This document shows, piece by piece, positions 33,567 to 41,989 of a DNA stretch of 64,000 nucleotides (the stretch's first letter is position 1; each line of letters starts with the position of its first letter). The DNA is taken from assembly GCF_040907265.1 (NCBI RefSeq), contig NZ_JBFOHP010000002.1:620001-684000 (forward strand), written 5' to 3'. The DNA comes from Streptomyces sclerotialus. GTDB lineage: Bacteria; Actinomycetota; Actinomycetes; Streptomycetales; Streptomycetaceae. The notes below the pieces were generated by a model. That model saw only the letters and a program-made list of their open reading frames with translations. It did not search any database and was not told the DNA's origin. A program made the translations under genes and the position numbers.

Positions 33567-34733
33567 CTACGCGTGCTGGAACCGTTCCGGCCGGAACGGT
33601 TCCAGCATCGGATGCCTGGCGCCGGTGAGGATCTCGTAGGACATCAGCTCGCCGGCGATGAGCCCGAGCGTGGCACCGGAGTGCGTGAAGGCGACGAAGC
33701 AGCCCGGCACCTGCGCCAGCTCACCGAACACGGGCTCACCGTCACCCGGGACGGGCTTGCGGCCGAGCTTCCACGAGGCCGCGGTCAGTGTGACGTTCCC
33801 GGTGAGGAGTGCGTTCGCCGCCGCGACGAGTTCCTTCACCACGGCTTCGTCGACCGTGCAGCTGCCGTCCGGGGCTTCGTCGATCTGTGATTCGTACCAG
33901 GAGTGGTCGAGCGCGAACGCCTGGCCGGGGTGCGGACGCACCGCGACGCGCGGGGTGTTCAGCACGGCGGTGACCCCGGACTCCACCGGTTCGGTGACGA
34001 CCAGCATCGACAGTGGCGAGCCGTCCGGGACGGTCACCCCGAGCTCGGCCACGACGGCGGGCGTGGCCGCGCCGCACGCGAGGACGACCGCGTCGGCGTC
34101 GAACCGCCGCCTGTCGCCCGTCGTGACACCGCGCGCCGTACCACCGTCCACCACCACGCGGGCCTTGCCCGCATGCGTGACCACCTCTCCCCCGTGCCGC
34201 GTGAACTCGCCGACCAGGTGGCCGATCAGCTCGGGCAGGGACACCCAGCCCTCGCCAGGGTTGACGACGGCGACCTCGGTGACCGCGTCCGGCCGCACAC
34301 CGGCGACGTGCTCGGGCACGGCGGACGGCGCGACGAGACGTGAGTCGTAGCCGTGTGCCACCTCGTGCCGGTGGCGCCGCTCAACCTTCTCCCGCTGCCC
34401 CGCGGACGCCCAGTACAACCCGCCGTCGAAACGCAGCCACTCCCGGCTCGGGTCGGCCGCGAACAGCGTGCGGTACCGGTCGATACCCGCGACACGGAGC
34501 GCATGGTACGCATCCGAGCGGGCACCGGCCGAGTTCAGCCAGGACAGGGAACGGCCGGACGCACCGTCGGCGAGCTCGCCTTCGGTCACCAGCACCACCG
34601 AGGCACCGTCACGTTGCAGGTGCGTGGCGGTGGACACCCCGATGATGCCACCGCCCACGACGACGACACGCTTGCCCGGCCCCTCACCCGACCGCTTGCC
34701 CGCAGACTCGTGGAGAACGTTCTCATCAGCCAT
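33567..34733 (-). CDS. FAD-dependent oxidoreductase, D-amino-acid dehydrogenase/glycine-oxidase (DAO) type
   Basis: A 388-residue flavoenzyme of the DAO superfamily, oxidising an amino acid or secondary amine. The FAD motif KRVVVVGGGIIGVSTATHL is near residue 22, with DGASGRSLSWLNSAGA and the C-terminal FVAFTHSGATLGLIAGELM also typical. ATG 34733 has no clear ribosome-binding site; GTG 34754 preceded by GGGGGA would add seven residues. It follows the dipeptide importer operon on the same strand after a 66-base gap containing LacI-like palindromes. Peptide or opine-like uptake followed by oxidation is plausible but inferred. Substrate not identifiable. Confidence 0.78.
   Translation of the reverse strand: MADENVLHESAGKRSGEGPGKRVVVVGGGIIGVSTATHLQRDGASVVLVTEGELADGASGRSLSWLNSAGARSDAYHALRVAGIDRYRTLFAADPSREWLRFDGGLYWASAGQREKVERRHRHEVAHGYDSRLVAPSAVPEHVAGVRPDAVTEVAVVNPGEGWVSLPELIGHLVGEFTRHGGEVVTHAGKARVVVDGGTARGVTTGDRRRFDADAVVLACGAATPAVVAELGVTVPDGSPLSMLVVTEPVESGVTAVLNTPRVAVRPHPGQAFALDHSWYESQIDEAPDGSCTVDEAVVKELVAAANALLTGNVTLTAASWKLGRKPVPGDGEPVFGELAQVPGCFVAFTHSGATLGLIAGELMSYEILTGARHPMLEPFRPERFQHA
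33574..33607. terminator. 34-base perfect palindrome shared by LPMO terminator and the oxidase 3' end
   Basis: TGCTGGAACCGTTCCGG is followed by its exact reverse complement. It begins 15 bases after the LPMO stop codon, and at the same time encodes the last codons (LEPFRPERFQ) of the oxidase on the other strand. As RNA it forms a 17-bp hairpin in both directions, so it can act as LPMO terminator. It could also be an operator. Confidence 0.6.
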
Positions 34734-34751
34734 GGTTGAGAACGTTCTCAA
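34713..34751. promoter_or_regulatory. Twin LacI-like palindromes at the oxidase start codon
   Basis: TTGAGAACGTTCTCAA (34736-34751), a perfect 16-mer, lies three bases upstream of the oxidase ATG. GAGAACGTTCTC (34713-34724) repeats inside the first codons, 25 bases centre to centre. The central AACGTT is typical for LacI-family operators. The position suggests transcription and initiation of the oxidase are blocked by one looped or paired repressor. No LacI gene lies in the window. Confidence 0.6.
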
Positions 34752-34799
34752 CACTTGCGTCCCCCGTCAAGGCCCCCACGGCCAGCGTGGTCACCACGG

Positions 34800-35558
34800 T
34801 CACCCGGGGGGACGCCGAGGGAGGCGCGGCACCGCGTTCCGCAGCGCGCGGGTGGCGGGGTGCCGGGGGGTGCGGAGTACGTCGCGGAGGGGGCCTTCCT
34901 CCACGACGCTGCCGTGCTGCAGCACGGCCACACGGGGGCAGAGCTGTGCCACCACGGCGAGGTCGTGGGAGATGACGAGGTACGACAGGCGGTGCTCGGC
35001 ACGCAGTCTCCGGAGGAGGTCCAGGATGCGGGCCTGTACGGTCGTGTCCAGTGCGCTGGTCGGTTCGTCCAGGACCAGGAAGCGCGGCCGTACCGCGAGC
35101 GCGCGGGCGATCGCCACCCGCTGGCGCTGCCCTCCGGACAGCTGGTGCGGGAAGCGCGTGGCGTGCTCGGCGGCCAGCCCCACGTCGTCCAGCAGTTCGG
35201 CGACGCGCCCGCGCTCGGTGCCGCGCGGCACCATCCGGTGTGCCCGCAGCACCTCGGCGATCGCCGTGCCCACGCGCATACGCGGGTCGAGGGCGCCCTC
35301 GGTGTCCTGCACGACGATCTGGACGGCACGCCGGTACGCGCGCGGCCGCCGCATGCCGCGGACGTCCTCGCCCTCGAAACACACCGTGCCGTGCGTGGGC
35401 GTCACCAGGCCGACCAAGCACCGGGCCACCGTCGTCTTGCCCGAACCGCTTTCGCCGATCAGCCCCATGCCGTACGGGCCCGCCGGCAGCGTGAGGCTCA
35501 CCCCCTCCACCACGGCCGTACCGTCGTGCACCACGGTCAGGTCACGCGCCTCAAGCAT
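34800..35558 (-). CDS. Dipeptide/oligopeptide ABC ATPase (DppF type)
   Basis: A 252-residue ATPase. Walker A is GLIGESGSGKTTVARCL, the signature is QLSGGQRQRVAIARALA, Walker B is FLVLDEPTSALD, and the switch His is in VISHDLAVV. The C-terminal extension typical for oligopeptide/nickel ATPases is short. Start ATG 35558 has GGAGGGG upstream and overlaps the stop of the DppD-type gene by 8 bases. Last ATPase gene of a five-gene importer. Energises uptake with its DppD partner. Confidence 0.88.
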   Translation of the reverse strand: MLEARDLTVVHDGTAVVEGVSLTLPAGPYGMGLIGESGSGKTTVARCLVGLVTPTHGTVCFEGEDVRGMRRPRAYRRAVQIVVQDTEGALDPRMRVGTAIAEVLRAHRMVPRGTERGRVAELLDDVGLAAEHATRFPHQLSGGQRQRVAIARALAVRPRFLVLDEPTSALDTTVQARILDLLRRLRAEHRLSYLVISHDLAVVAQLCPRVAVLQHGSVVEEGPLRDVLRTPRHPATRALRNAVPRLPRRPPG

Positions 35559-36429
35559 CGTCGTCCGCCCCTCCGCCGCCCGCCGCACCGTGTGCTTCGG
35601 CGTGCCGGTGCCCGCCGCCCGGCCCGGGGCCCGTCGGCACGCCCGGTTCCGGTACCGCTGCCAGCAGCCGCCGGGTGCAATCGGCCCGTGGCGCGGCGAC
35701 CAGGTCGGCCGCGGGGCGTTCCTCGGCCACCCGGCCCCGGTGCAGCACCGCGATCCGGTCGCACAACCCGGCCAGCAGCGCGAGGTCGTGGCTGATGAAC
35801 AGTACGGCCGTGCCGTGCGCCGCGCGCAGCTCCGCCAGCAGCGCGCAGATCTCCGCCTGGACCGTCACATCCAGCGAGCTGGTCGGTTCGTCGGCGACGA
35901 GCAGCCGCGTCCTGAGGGCCGACGCCAGGGCGATCGCCACGCGCTGGAGCTGTCCGCCGGAGAGCTGGTGCGGGTAACGGGAGAGGTGCGCGGCGGACAG
36001 GCCCACTCTCTCCAGCCCGGTGACGGCCCGGCGCCGGGCCTCGGCACGGGTGCTCCCGTGAAGCCGCAGGGCGCGCAGCACGGTCGCGCCGACCGGCAGT
36101 ACCGGGTGGAACGCGGCCGCCGGGTTCTGCGGGATCAGTGTCATGGTGGAACCGCGCAGCCGTCGCAGCCGCCGCTCCGGCGCCGACACCAGCTCCTCGC
36201 CCGCCAGCCGGATGCTGCCGGTCACCCGGGCGCCCGCATGGCGTGACAGCCCCAGCACCGCCAGCCCGGCCGTCGTCTTGCCTGCCCCGCTCTCCCCGGC
36301 CAGGCCCAGGAACTCCCCTTCGGCCAGGACGAGTTCTTCGATGTGGACGACGGGTACGGCATCGGCGGTGCCGTACCGGACGCGGAGGTCGCGCAGCTGA
36401 AGGAACGGTGCGTCGCCGGCGGTGGCCAT
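35551..36429 (-). CDS. Dipeptide/oligopeptide ABC ATPase (DppD type)
   Basis: A 292-residue ATPase with Walker A GLAGESGAGKTTAGLAVL, signature QLSGGQLQRVAIALASA, Walker B LLVADEPTSSLD and switch segment FISHDLALL. The signature has Q-L in place of the usual Q-R, a minor change. The C-terminus is rich in Pro, Gly and His (about 255-292), longer than needed for catalysis. It starts four bases from the permease stop and overlaps the next ATPase gene. Confidence 0.88.
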   Translation of the reverse strand: MATAGDAPFLQLRDLRVRYGTADAVPVVHIEELVLAEGEFLGLAGESGAGKTTAGLAVLGLSRHAGARVTGSIRLAGEELVSAPERRLRRLRGSTMTLIPQNPAAAFHPVLPVGATVLRALRLHGSTRAEARRRAVTGLERVGLSAAHLSRYPHQLSGGQLQRVAIALASALRTRLLVADEPTSSLDVTVQAEICALLAELRAAHGTAVLFISHDLALLAGLCDRIAVLHRGRVAEERPAADLVAAPRADCTRRLLAAVPEPGVPTGPGPGGGHRHAEAHGAAGGGGADDDA

Positions 36430-36432
36430 CGG

Positions 36433-37311
36433 TCAGGCCCGTGGCGGTGGGACGTACCGGGGGTCGAGCCGGTCGCGCAGTGCGTCGCCGAGCAGGAAGC
36501 AGAGCGCCGCGACCACCATGATGGCCAGGCCGGGGAAGGTGCCGAGCCACCAGTGGGTGGTGAAGTAGTTCTGCGACTGCTCCACCATCAGCCCCCAGTC
36601 GGGTGTCGGCGGCTGCGGTCCCAGCCCGAGGAAGGACAGCCCGGAGGCGACGAGGAGGACCCCGCCGACGTCGGTCGAGGCCTGGACCAGCAACGGGGTC
36701 GAGGCGTTGGGCAGGACGTGCCGGAAGAGGGTACGGCGGTGGCCCAGCCCGAGGGCGCGGCACGCCTCTATGTACGCGCGTCCGGTCACCGACGCGGCCT
36801 CGCCGCGCACCAGCCGGGCGTACCACGGCCACCAGGTCACGGCCAGTGCCACCGTCAGCCCGACCGGCCCGGGAGTCAGCACCGTGGTCAGGACCAGCGC
36901 CAGCAACAGCGCCGGCACCGCCAGGAAGACGTCGGTGAGGCGCATCAGCGCCTCGTCGGCCCATCCGCCGAAGTACCCGGCGACCAGCCCGATCGCGGTA
37001 CCCGCCAGCAGGGACACCGCCACGACCGCCACCGCGACCACCGGGCCGGTCCGCGCGCCGTACAGCACCCGGGAGAACACGTCGCGGCCCAGCTCGTCGG
37101 TGCCGAACCAATGGGCGGACGAGGGCGGACGCAGTGCCTGAGCGGTGTCGGTGGCGAGTTCCGGGTACGGGGCGAGCACGGGGGCGAGCAGCGCCAGGAG
37201 CGCGACGAGCAGCAGCCCGCCGACGGTCAGGACCAGCGTCGACCGGCCGCGCGGCGCACCGGGGACCCGGCGGGCGCGGAAGGGACGCGAGAGGGAGGGG
37301 GAGGCCGTCAT
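36433..37311 (-). CDS. Dipeptide/oligopeptide ABC permease (DppC type)
   Basis: A 292-residue permease with an Arg-rich N-terminus, the DppC-specific N-terminal helix (STLVLTVGGLLLVALLALLAPVLAPYP) and five further helices. HWFGTDELGRDVFSRVLYGARTG and the EAA-like loop YIEACRALGLGHRRTLFRHVLPN are diagnostic. Only six bases separate it from the preceding DppB-type gene. Confidence 0.9.
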   Translation of the reverse strand: MTASPSLSRPFRARRVPGAPRGRSTLVLTVGGLLLVALLALLAPVLAPYPELATDTAQALRPPSSAHWFGTDELGRDVFSRVLYGARTGPVVAVAVVAVSLLAGTAIGLVAGYFGGWADEALMRLTDVFLAVPALLLALVLTTVLTPGPVGLTVALAVTWWPWYARLVRGEAASVTGRAYIEACRALGLGHRRTLFRHVLPNASTPLLVQASTDVGGVLLVASGLSFLGLGPQPPTPDWGLMVEQSQNYFTTHWWLGTFPGLAIMVVAALCFLLGDALRDRLDPRYVPPPRA

Positions 37312-37317
37312 GCGCGG

Positions 37318-38367
37318 TCACCTCAGTCGGATACGCGGGTCGAGGACGGCCTGGGCCAGGTCGACGGCCAGGTTCGCGGCGAGGTAGACCAACGCGACCA
37401 GGAGGGTCACGCCGACGACGGCCGGCGCGTCGAGCGACTTCACCGCGTCGACCGCGTACAGCCCGAGTCCCGGGCAGTCGAAAACGGCTTCCACCAGGAA
37501 GGTGTTGACCAGCGAGTACCCGAAGACCAGCGCGCTGAGCTGCAGGACCGGGTTCCAGACGAGCCGCAGCGCGAAACGGCCGAGCACGGCGCGCTCGGGG
37601 AAGCCGAGGGCCCGCACCATCTGGATGTGGGGTTCGCCCAGGGCGTCCAGGACGCCGGCCCGCACCAGGCGGGCGGCGACAGCGGCCGGATAGGTGGCCA
37701 CCACGAGGGCAGGCAGGATCAGATGGCCGAGGTAACTGGCGGCCGCCGCCCGGTTGCCGGTGAGCACGGCGTCGAGCAACGGCAGCCCGGTGACGCCGGT
37801 CACCGGGTGCTCGGCGAGCACCGTGCGGTCGTAGCTGCCGGCGATGGGCAGCAGTCCGAGCCGGCTCGCGAAGAACATCTGGAGGAGCAGCGCCAGCCAG
37901 AACACCGGCATCGCGGCGCTCAGCAGTGCGCCGGCCCGCACCAGCGCGTCGGGGAACCGTCCGTGCCACCGTGCCGCGGCCAGCCCCGCGGGCACCCCCA
38001 CGACGAGTCCGATGGCCAGCCCGGCGAGGACCAGTTGCAAGGTGTTGGGCAACAGTCCGAACAGATCGTCGCGGACGGGACGGTGGGTGTGCACCGAAAC
38101 ACCCCAGTCGCCGCGCCACACCCCTGCCACGTAGGAGAGGAGCTGCTCGTGGACCGGGCGGTCGAGGCCCAGTTCGGTGCGGACGCGCGCCCGCGCGGCG
38201 GCCGAGGCCCGGGGCCCCGCCCATACACCGGCCGGGTCGCTCGGCACCACGCGTGCGATCAAGTACGTCAGCACCACCACCCCGAGGGCGACCAGGGCGG
38301 ACAGTCCCGTCCGGCGGGCCGTGTAGAGCAACACCGGCATTCCGCGGCCGTTCCCGGCGCGCACCAT
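37318..38367 (-). CDS. Dipeptide/oligopeptide ABC permease (DppB type)
   Basis: A 349-residue permease. YTARRTGLSALVALGVVVLTYLIARVVPSDPA is the classic DppB N-terminus, and HIQMVRALGFPERAVLGRFALR is the EAA-like coupling loop. I choose ATG 38367 since GGAGG lies six bases upstream; ATG 38340 is the alternative. The family signature ELGLDRPVHEQLLSYVAGVWRGDWG is intact. Second gene of the importer, 14 bases after the binding protein. Confidence 0.9.
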   Translation of the reverse strand: MVRAGNGRGMPVLLYTARRTGLSALVALGVVVLTYLIARVVPSDPAGVWAGPRASAAARARVRTELGLDRPVHEQLLSYVAGVWRGDWGVSVHTHRPVRDDLFGLLPNTLQLVLAGLAIGLVVGVPAGLAAARWHGRFPDALVRAGALLSAAMPVFWLALLLQMFFASRLGLLPIAGSYDRTVLAEHPVTGVTGLPLLDAVLTGNRAAAASYLGHLILPALVVATYPAAVAARLVRAGVLDALGEPHIQMVRALGFPERAVLGRFALRLVWNPVLQLSALVFGYSLVNTFLVEAVFDCPGLGLYAVDAVKSLDAPAVVGVTLLVALVYLAANLAVDLAQAVLDPRIRLR

Positions 38368-38381
38368 GTCCGCCTCCGGTC

Positions 38382-39992
38382 CTAGCGGTAGGTGAGGTCG
38401 TGGACGAACACGACGTTGGCGTAGGCCGGGTTGTCGGTGAACCCCACGACGTCGCTGCTCAGCACCCGCTGGTAGACCGTGGTGCCGAGGAAGAGGACGA
38501 GCGCGTCGTCGATGACGATCTCCTGCATGGCGCGGTAGGTCCGCACGGCCCGGTCCGGGTCGGTGGCCGTGAGCGCGCCGACCCGGTCGATGAGCCGGTC
38601 GAGCCGGGGGTTGGAGTAGTAGGCGAGGTTGTAGGAGATCTCCTTCTCGGTACGGAACACGTTGCGGTAGTACGACAGCGACTCGGGGTCGTCCGGCCAC
38701 CAGTACATGACGAAGACGTCCTGGCGCTCGTCCGGATCCTTCCGCTTGGCGAGCGGCCACTGGGCCGATGTCCACTCCAGGCCTTTGACCTTCAGGTCCA
38801 TGCCCAAGGGGCGCAGCTGTGCCGTCATCAGGTCGCCGAGGGTGCGGATGGTGTCGTCGCCCGCCGGATAGGTCATCTCCAGTTCGACGGTCCGGCCGCT
38901 GCCCGGCCCGTACCCGGCCTCCTTCAGCAGTTTCCGCGCAAGGCTGCGGTCACCGGGCAGGTCGGGGTCGGCGGTGTGCCCGAGCAGGCCCGGCGGAATG
39001 ATGCCGTCGGAGCGTACGAGTGCGCCCCTGCTCGCGGCGGTGAGCTCCCCGTAGTCGAGCGCGTTCACGACGGCCCGGCGCACCCGTATGTCGTCGAGCG
39101 GTTCCTTCTGGGTGTTCAGCAGGCCGATGAGGGTCTGCCATGAGGGCCGTTCCCGTACGGTGACGCCCGGCCGACCGCGCAGCGTGTCGATCAGCTGCGG
39201 CGGCAGCCCTCCGGCGTAGTCGCCCTTTCCCGAGCTCATGAGCTGCGCCGCCGTGGACGACTGCGGCACCGCCTGGTAGATCACCTTTGTGTAGCGGTTG
39301 CCGCGCCAGCCGCCCCAGTAGTCCGCGAAGGCGGTCAGCTCCACCTCGTTCTCACTGCCGGGCCGCCACGAACTGATGGTGTACGGACCGGTGCCCCGGC
39401 TGGTGGCCCGGTAGTCCTCGGCATCGTTCCTGACCTCGTAGATGTACGCCGCGTACGTGGCGGAGGCGACGATGTCCAGCGGTGCCGGCCGGGACAGCTC
39501 GAAGCGGACCCGCTGGGTCCCGAGTGGGACGATCTTCTTCACCGGGTCCCACACGTAGGAGGCGCTGGCCTTCAGCCGCATGGTGCGCTCGACGGCCGCC
39601 TTCACCGCCTGGGCCGTGAGCGGACGCCCGGAGTGGAACCGTACGCCGTCCCGCAGGGTGAACGTCCAGGTCCGGCGGTCCTCCGACGATGTCCACCGGG
39701 TCGCGAGCACTCCCTCCGTCCGACGGGTGTCGGCGTTGTAGCGGGTGAGGGTCTCGTACACGTTCGACAGGACCACCACTTCGTCGGAGTACGAGCGGGC
39801 CGGGTCCCATTCGGTGACGAGACCCCGGCTGGAGAGGTACACGAAGGTGTCGCCACGGGCACCGTCCCGGTCGCCCCCACCGGAACACCCACTCGCCGGC
39901 AACGCCACCGCCACCGCGACGGCGGCTCCCGCGAGACGGGCCCGTGCCCGCCGGCGCGTACGGCCACGACCCAGGAGGGACAGCAACACCAT
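38382..39992 (-). CDS. Solute-binding lipoprotein, family 5 (peptide/opine/nickel type)
   Basis: A 536-residue lipoprotein: Arg-rich start, hydrophobic core and lipobox ending PASGC, followed by Gly/Ser/Asp-rich linker. The mature protein is an SBP family 5 member (VVLSNVYETLTRYNADTRR, RTWTFTLRDGVRFHSGRPLTAQAVKAAVERTM), used by dipeptide, oligopeptide, opine and nickel importers. GGGAGG lies seven bases before the ATG. It heads the five-gene importer operon. Ligand class is probably peptide-like. The nearby DAO oxidase hints at an amine or opine, but that is inference. Confidence 0.87.
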   Translation of the reverse strand: MVLLSLLGRGRTRRRARARLAGAAVAVAVALPASGCSGGGDRDGARGDTFVYLSSRGLVTEWDPARSYSDEVVVLSNVYETLTRYNADTRRTEGVLATRWTSSEDRRTWTFTLRDGVRFHSGRPLTAQAVKAAVERTMRLKASASYVWDPVKKIVPLGTQRVRFELSRPAPLDIVASATYAAYIYEVRNDAEDYRATSRGTGPYTISSWRPGSENEVELTAFADYWGGWRGNRYTKVIYQAVPQSSTAAQLMSSGKGDYAGGLPPQLIDTLRGRPGVTVRERPSWQTLIGLLNTQKEPLDDIRVRRAVVNALDYGELTAASRGALVRSDGIIPPGLLGHTADPDLPGDRSLARKLLKEAGYGPGSGRTVELEMTYPAGDDTIRTLGDLMTAQLRPLGMDLKVKGLEWTSAQWPLAKRKDPDERQDVFVMYWWPDDPESLSYYRNVFRTEKEISYNLAYYSNPRLDRLIDRVGALTATDPDRAVRTYRAMQEIVIDDALVLFLGTTVYQRVLSSDVVGFTDNPAYANVVFVHDLTYR

Positions 39993-40169
39993 GACGAAGC
40001 CTCCCGGAACATCCCGGAACCGGAACGTGCCCCTCCCCCACCGCCTCGGTGCAGGAGGCGCACACTGCCTGACAGCATGCCACCCGGCTCACGGCACGGG
40101 GAGCCGTCATCAAGCTGTTCGGGCCGGACCCGGCAGGCGGGCGCCGACGGGGCAGGGCGGGGGCGGTCC

Positions 40170-41477
40170 TCAGTCGTCGACCGCCCGCATGACATCACCG
40201 AGGTCCACGAACTTGAAGCCGGTGGCGGCGCGGTCGCCGTCCGCCGGGGTGTCGTGGCCGTCCTGGACGACGAGGAGGCCGTCCGGGTACTGGGCGCCGA
40301 GCGGCGCGTTCAGTACGGCGGCGCCGTCGCACTCCTCGGAGCCGTCCAGCTCCCGTGAGGCGGCGGCGACGTGGAATCCGCCCTCGTACTCGTTGTCCTC
40401 GTCCCGTTCGCGGTCGTACGCGGCGAAGGTGTCGTCGCCCTGGCTGGAGGCGAGGAGGTAGCCGTCCCCGTCGGCCTCGGTGAGCAGTGTCAGGCCCTCG
40501 ACGTCGGCCGAGAGCCGGGTGCCGCCGTAGCCGGGATCGGCGCCCGGGGTGCACTCCTCGGTCCCCGGGTCGTACCGGCCGGGGACGCCGTACTCCCGTA
40601 CCTTGTCGACGAGTTGGGGCCGCGAGGTGAGGTCGGCCCGCAGCCGCCAGATCCCGACGTCCTCCTGACCCGCGTAGAGAATGTTGTCGGCCAGGTCGAC
40701 GACCATGCCCTCGACCTGGGGCAGCTCGCCGGGTTCGGCGCAGGGCGTCCACGAGCTGCCGTCGGGCAGCCGGAACGCGGACGGCAGGTCCAGGGTGCGG
40801 ACCGTGTGGTAGCCGACCTTGCCGTGGGTGGTGGCGGTCAGCTCCAGCAGTGCGAGGGTGGTGCGGTCGCGCCGGCTGACGAGTGCGTACGACCGTCCGG
40901 TCGCGGTGTCGGTCCAGGTGGCGAGGCCGTAAGCGGTCTGCTGCCCGTTGACCTCGGCCTGGTCGGCGGAGAACACCGGCGGTGCGGCCGGGTCGGTGAC
41001 GTCGGTGAGCGGGCCGCCCGGCCGGTCGCGGTCGATGCGGTAGATGCGGAGTGTGTCGTGGCCGCGGTCGGTGGTCACGGCCAGGTCGGTACGGCCGGAC
41101 GGCAGGCGGAGGCCGTGCACGAGGTCCACGTTGTTGAAGCGGCCCGGTGCGTCGTCAGGTCCGGGCGCCGGCGGTGCCGGGACCGACTGCACGGGCCTGG
41201 CGTCGAGGTCGTAGACCCGCAGGCCGCCCTCCTTGGCCGTGGCGATCACCAGACTGCGGCCGGGCGCCGCGGCGTTGCGCCAGATCGCCGGGTCGTCCGC
41301 GTCGGCGTTGCCGCCCGCCTCGTCGTCGTACAGCGCGGGCGTCTCGGCCCGGGGCGTGACGGCGGGGAGTGCGGTGGCGCCATGGCCGCCGGCCTCGGCG
41401 GGCACGGCGGCGGCGAGGGCGACGAGGGTGGTACCGAGTAACAGGGTGACGGGCCGGGCGAGCGCGGATCTGCGCAT
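40170..41477 (-). CDS. Secreted beta-propeller phytase
   Basis: A 435-residue exported phytase of the beta-propeller (alkaline, calcium-dependent) family that releases phosphate from myo-inositol hexakisphosphate. A signal peptide (MRRSALARPVTLLLGTTLVALAAAVPAEA) precedes the propeller. Family marks are ADADDPAIW, VIATAKEGGLRVYDLDAR, RFNNVDLVHG, VEGMVVDLADNILYAGQEDVGIWR and LLASSQGDDTFAAYDR. I choose ATG 41477 because AGGAG lies eight bases upstream; two further in-frame ATGs (41492, 41504) are possible. A PHO-box-like repeat lies about 100 bases upstream, fitting induction by phosphate starvation. Confidence 0.88.
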   Translation of the reverse strand: MRRSALARPVTLLLGTTLVALAAAVPAEAGGHGATALPAVTPRAETPALYDDEAGGNADADDPAIWRNAAAPGRSLVIATAKEGGLRVYDLDARPVQSVPAPPAPGPDDAPGRFNNVDLVHGLRLPSGRTDLAVTTDRGHDTLRIYRIDRDRPGGPLTDVTDPAAPPVFSADQAEVNGQQTAYGLATWTDTATGRSYALVSRRDRTTLALLELTATTHGKVGYHTVRTLDLPSAFRLPDGSSWTPCAEPGELPQVEGMVVDLADNILYAGQEDVGIWRLRADLTSRPQLVDKVREYGVPGRYDPGTEECTPGADPGYGGTRLSADVEGLTLLTEADGDGYLLASSQGDDTFAAYDRERDEDNEYEGGFHVAAASRELDGSEECDGAAVLNAPLGAQYPDGLLVVQDGHDTPADGDRAATGFKFVDLGDVMRAVDD

Positions 41478-41575
41478 GCGGACGCTCCTCATGGGATCGG
41501 ACATGTCAGGTGCGTGCCTCAGCCTGCGGCTCGAGGGCGGCCGGTACATGACGAGGTGCGGTCCACCGTCCGATC

Positions 41576-41597
41576 GCGGCGTGAGCGCGTGGTGAAC
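41576..41597 (-). promoter_or_regulatory. PHO-box-like direct repeat upstream of phytase
   Basis: Read on the minus strand, two 11-base units stand in tandem: GTTCACCACGC and GCTCACGCCGC (8 of 11 identical). PhoP of Streptomyces binds tandem 11-base units with a GTTCACC core. Location about 100 bases before the phytase start fits activation. The rest of 41478-41869 (392 bases) shows a small CTTCCG-AAAA-CGGAAG hairpin at 41784-41799 and no other gene. Confidence 0.55.
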
Positions 41598-41869
41598 TGC
41601 CAAAGCGTGAAGGCATGAAGGCACGCGGACAGCGCACACCTCGTCAGGTGCCGATGGAAACGTGCCCAATATGACCGCGAGGGGCAGCACGGTCAAGAGA
41701 AGTGACACGCCGTTTGAAGTGTCGAACGGAGGCTTTGAAAAAGGCACGTGCTGCCTCTGTTGCGTGAACTCGCATGGCGGTACCTTCCGAAAACGGAAGC
41801 GCTAGTGGGCACGATTCCATCAGTCGGCACATGCGTCCTGGAACGCATCCGAGCTGCAAGGAGTCGCTC

Positions 41870-41989
41870 ATGCGACACCCCCCTCGCCCGTTCCTCCCGT
41901 TCTCCCTCGACGAGCAGCGCCGACTGGGCACCGCCCCCATCAAGCGCGAGTACCGAGGCGCCAACTACACCGAAGGACGGACATCATGA
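41870..41989 (+). CDS. 39-residue ORF translationally coupled to the GH6 cellulase
   Basis: ATG 41870 has AAGGAG seven bases upstream, a strong ribosome-binding site. The frame encodes 39 residues (MRHPPRPFLPFSLDEQRR, then KREYRGANYTEGRTS) and ends in ATGA, overlapping the cellulase start codon. The peptide is basic and has no signal sequence or membrane helix. Two roles are possible: a small functional protein, or a leader ORF that feeds ribosomes to the cellulase, whose fifth codon is a TTA. I do not recognise a family. Confidence 0.6.
   Translation: MRHPPRPFLPFSLDEQRRLGTAPIKREYRGANYTEGRTS

Noticed and set aside
36343..38385. 680-codon frame on the plus strand
   Set aside because: Lies across DppC and DppB genes in antisense; Gln/His/Gly-rich, no start signal or family.
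41794..41807. CebR-like box before the cellulase
   Set aside because: AGCGCT core is present but the right half of the TGGGAGCGCTCCCA consensus is not matched, so it is not supported.
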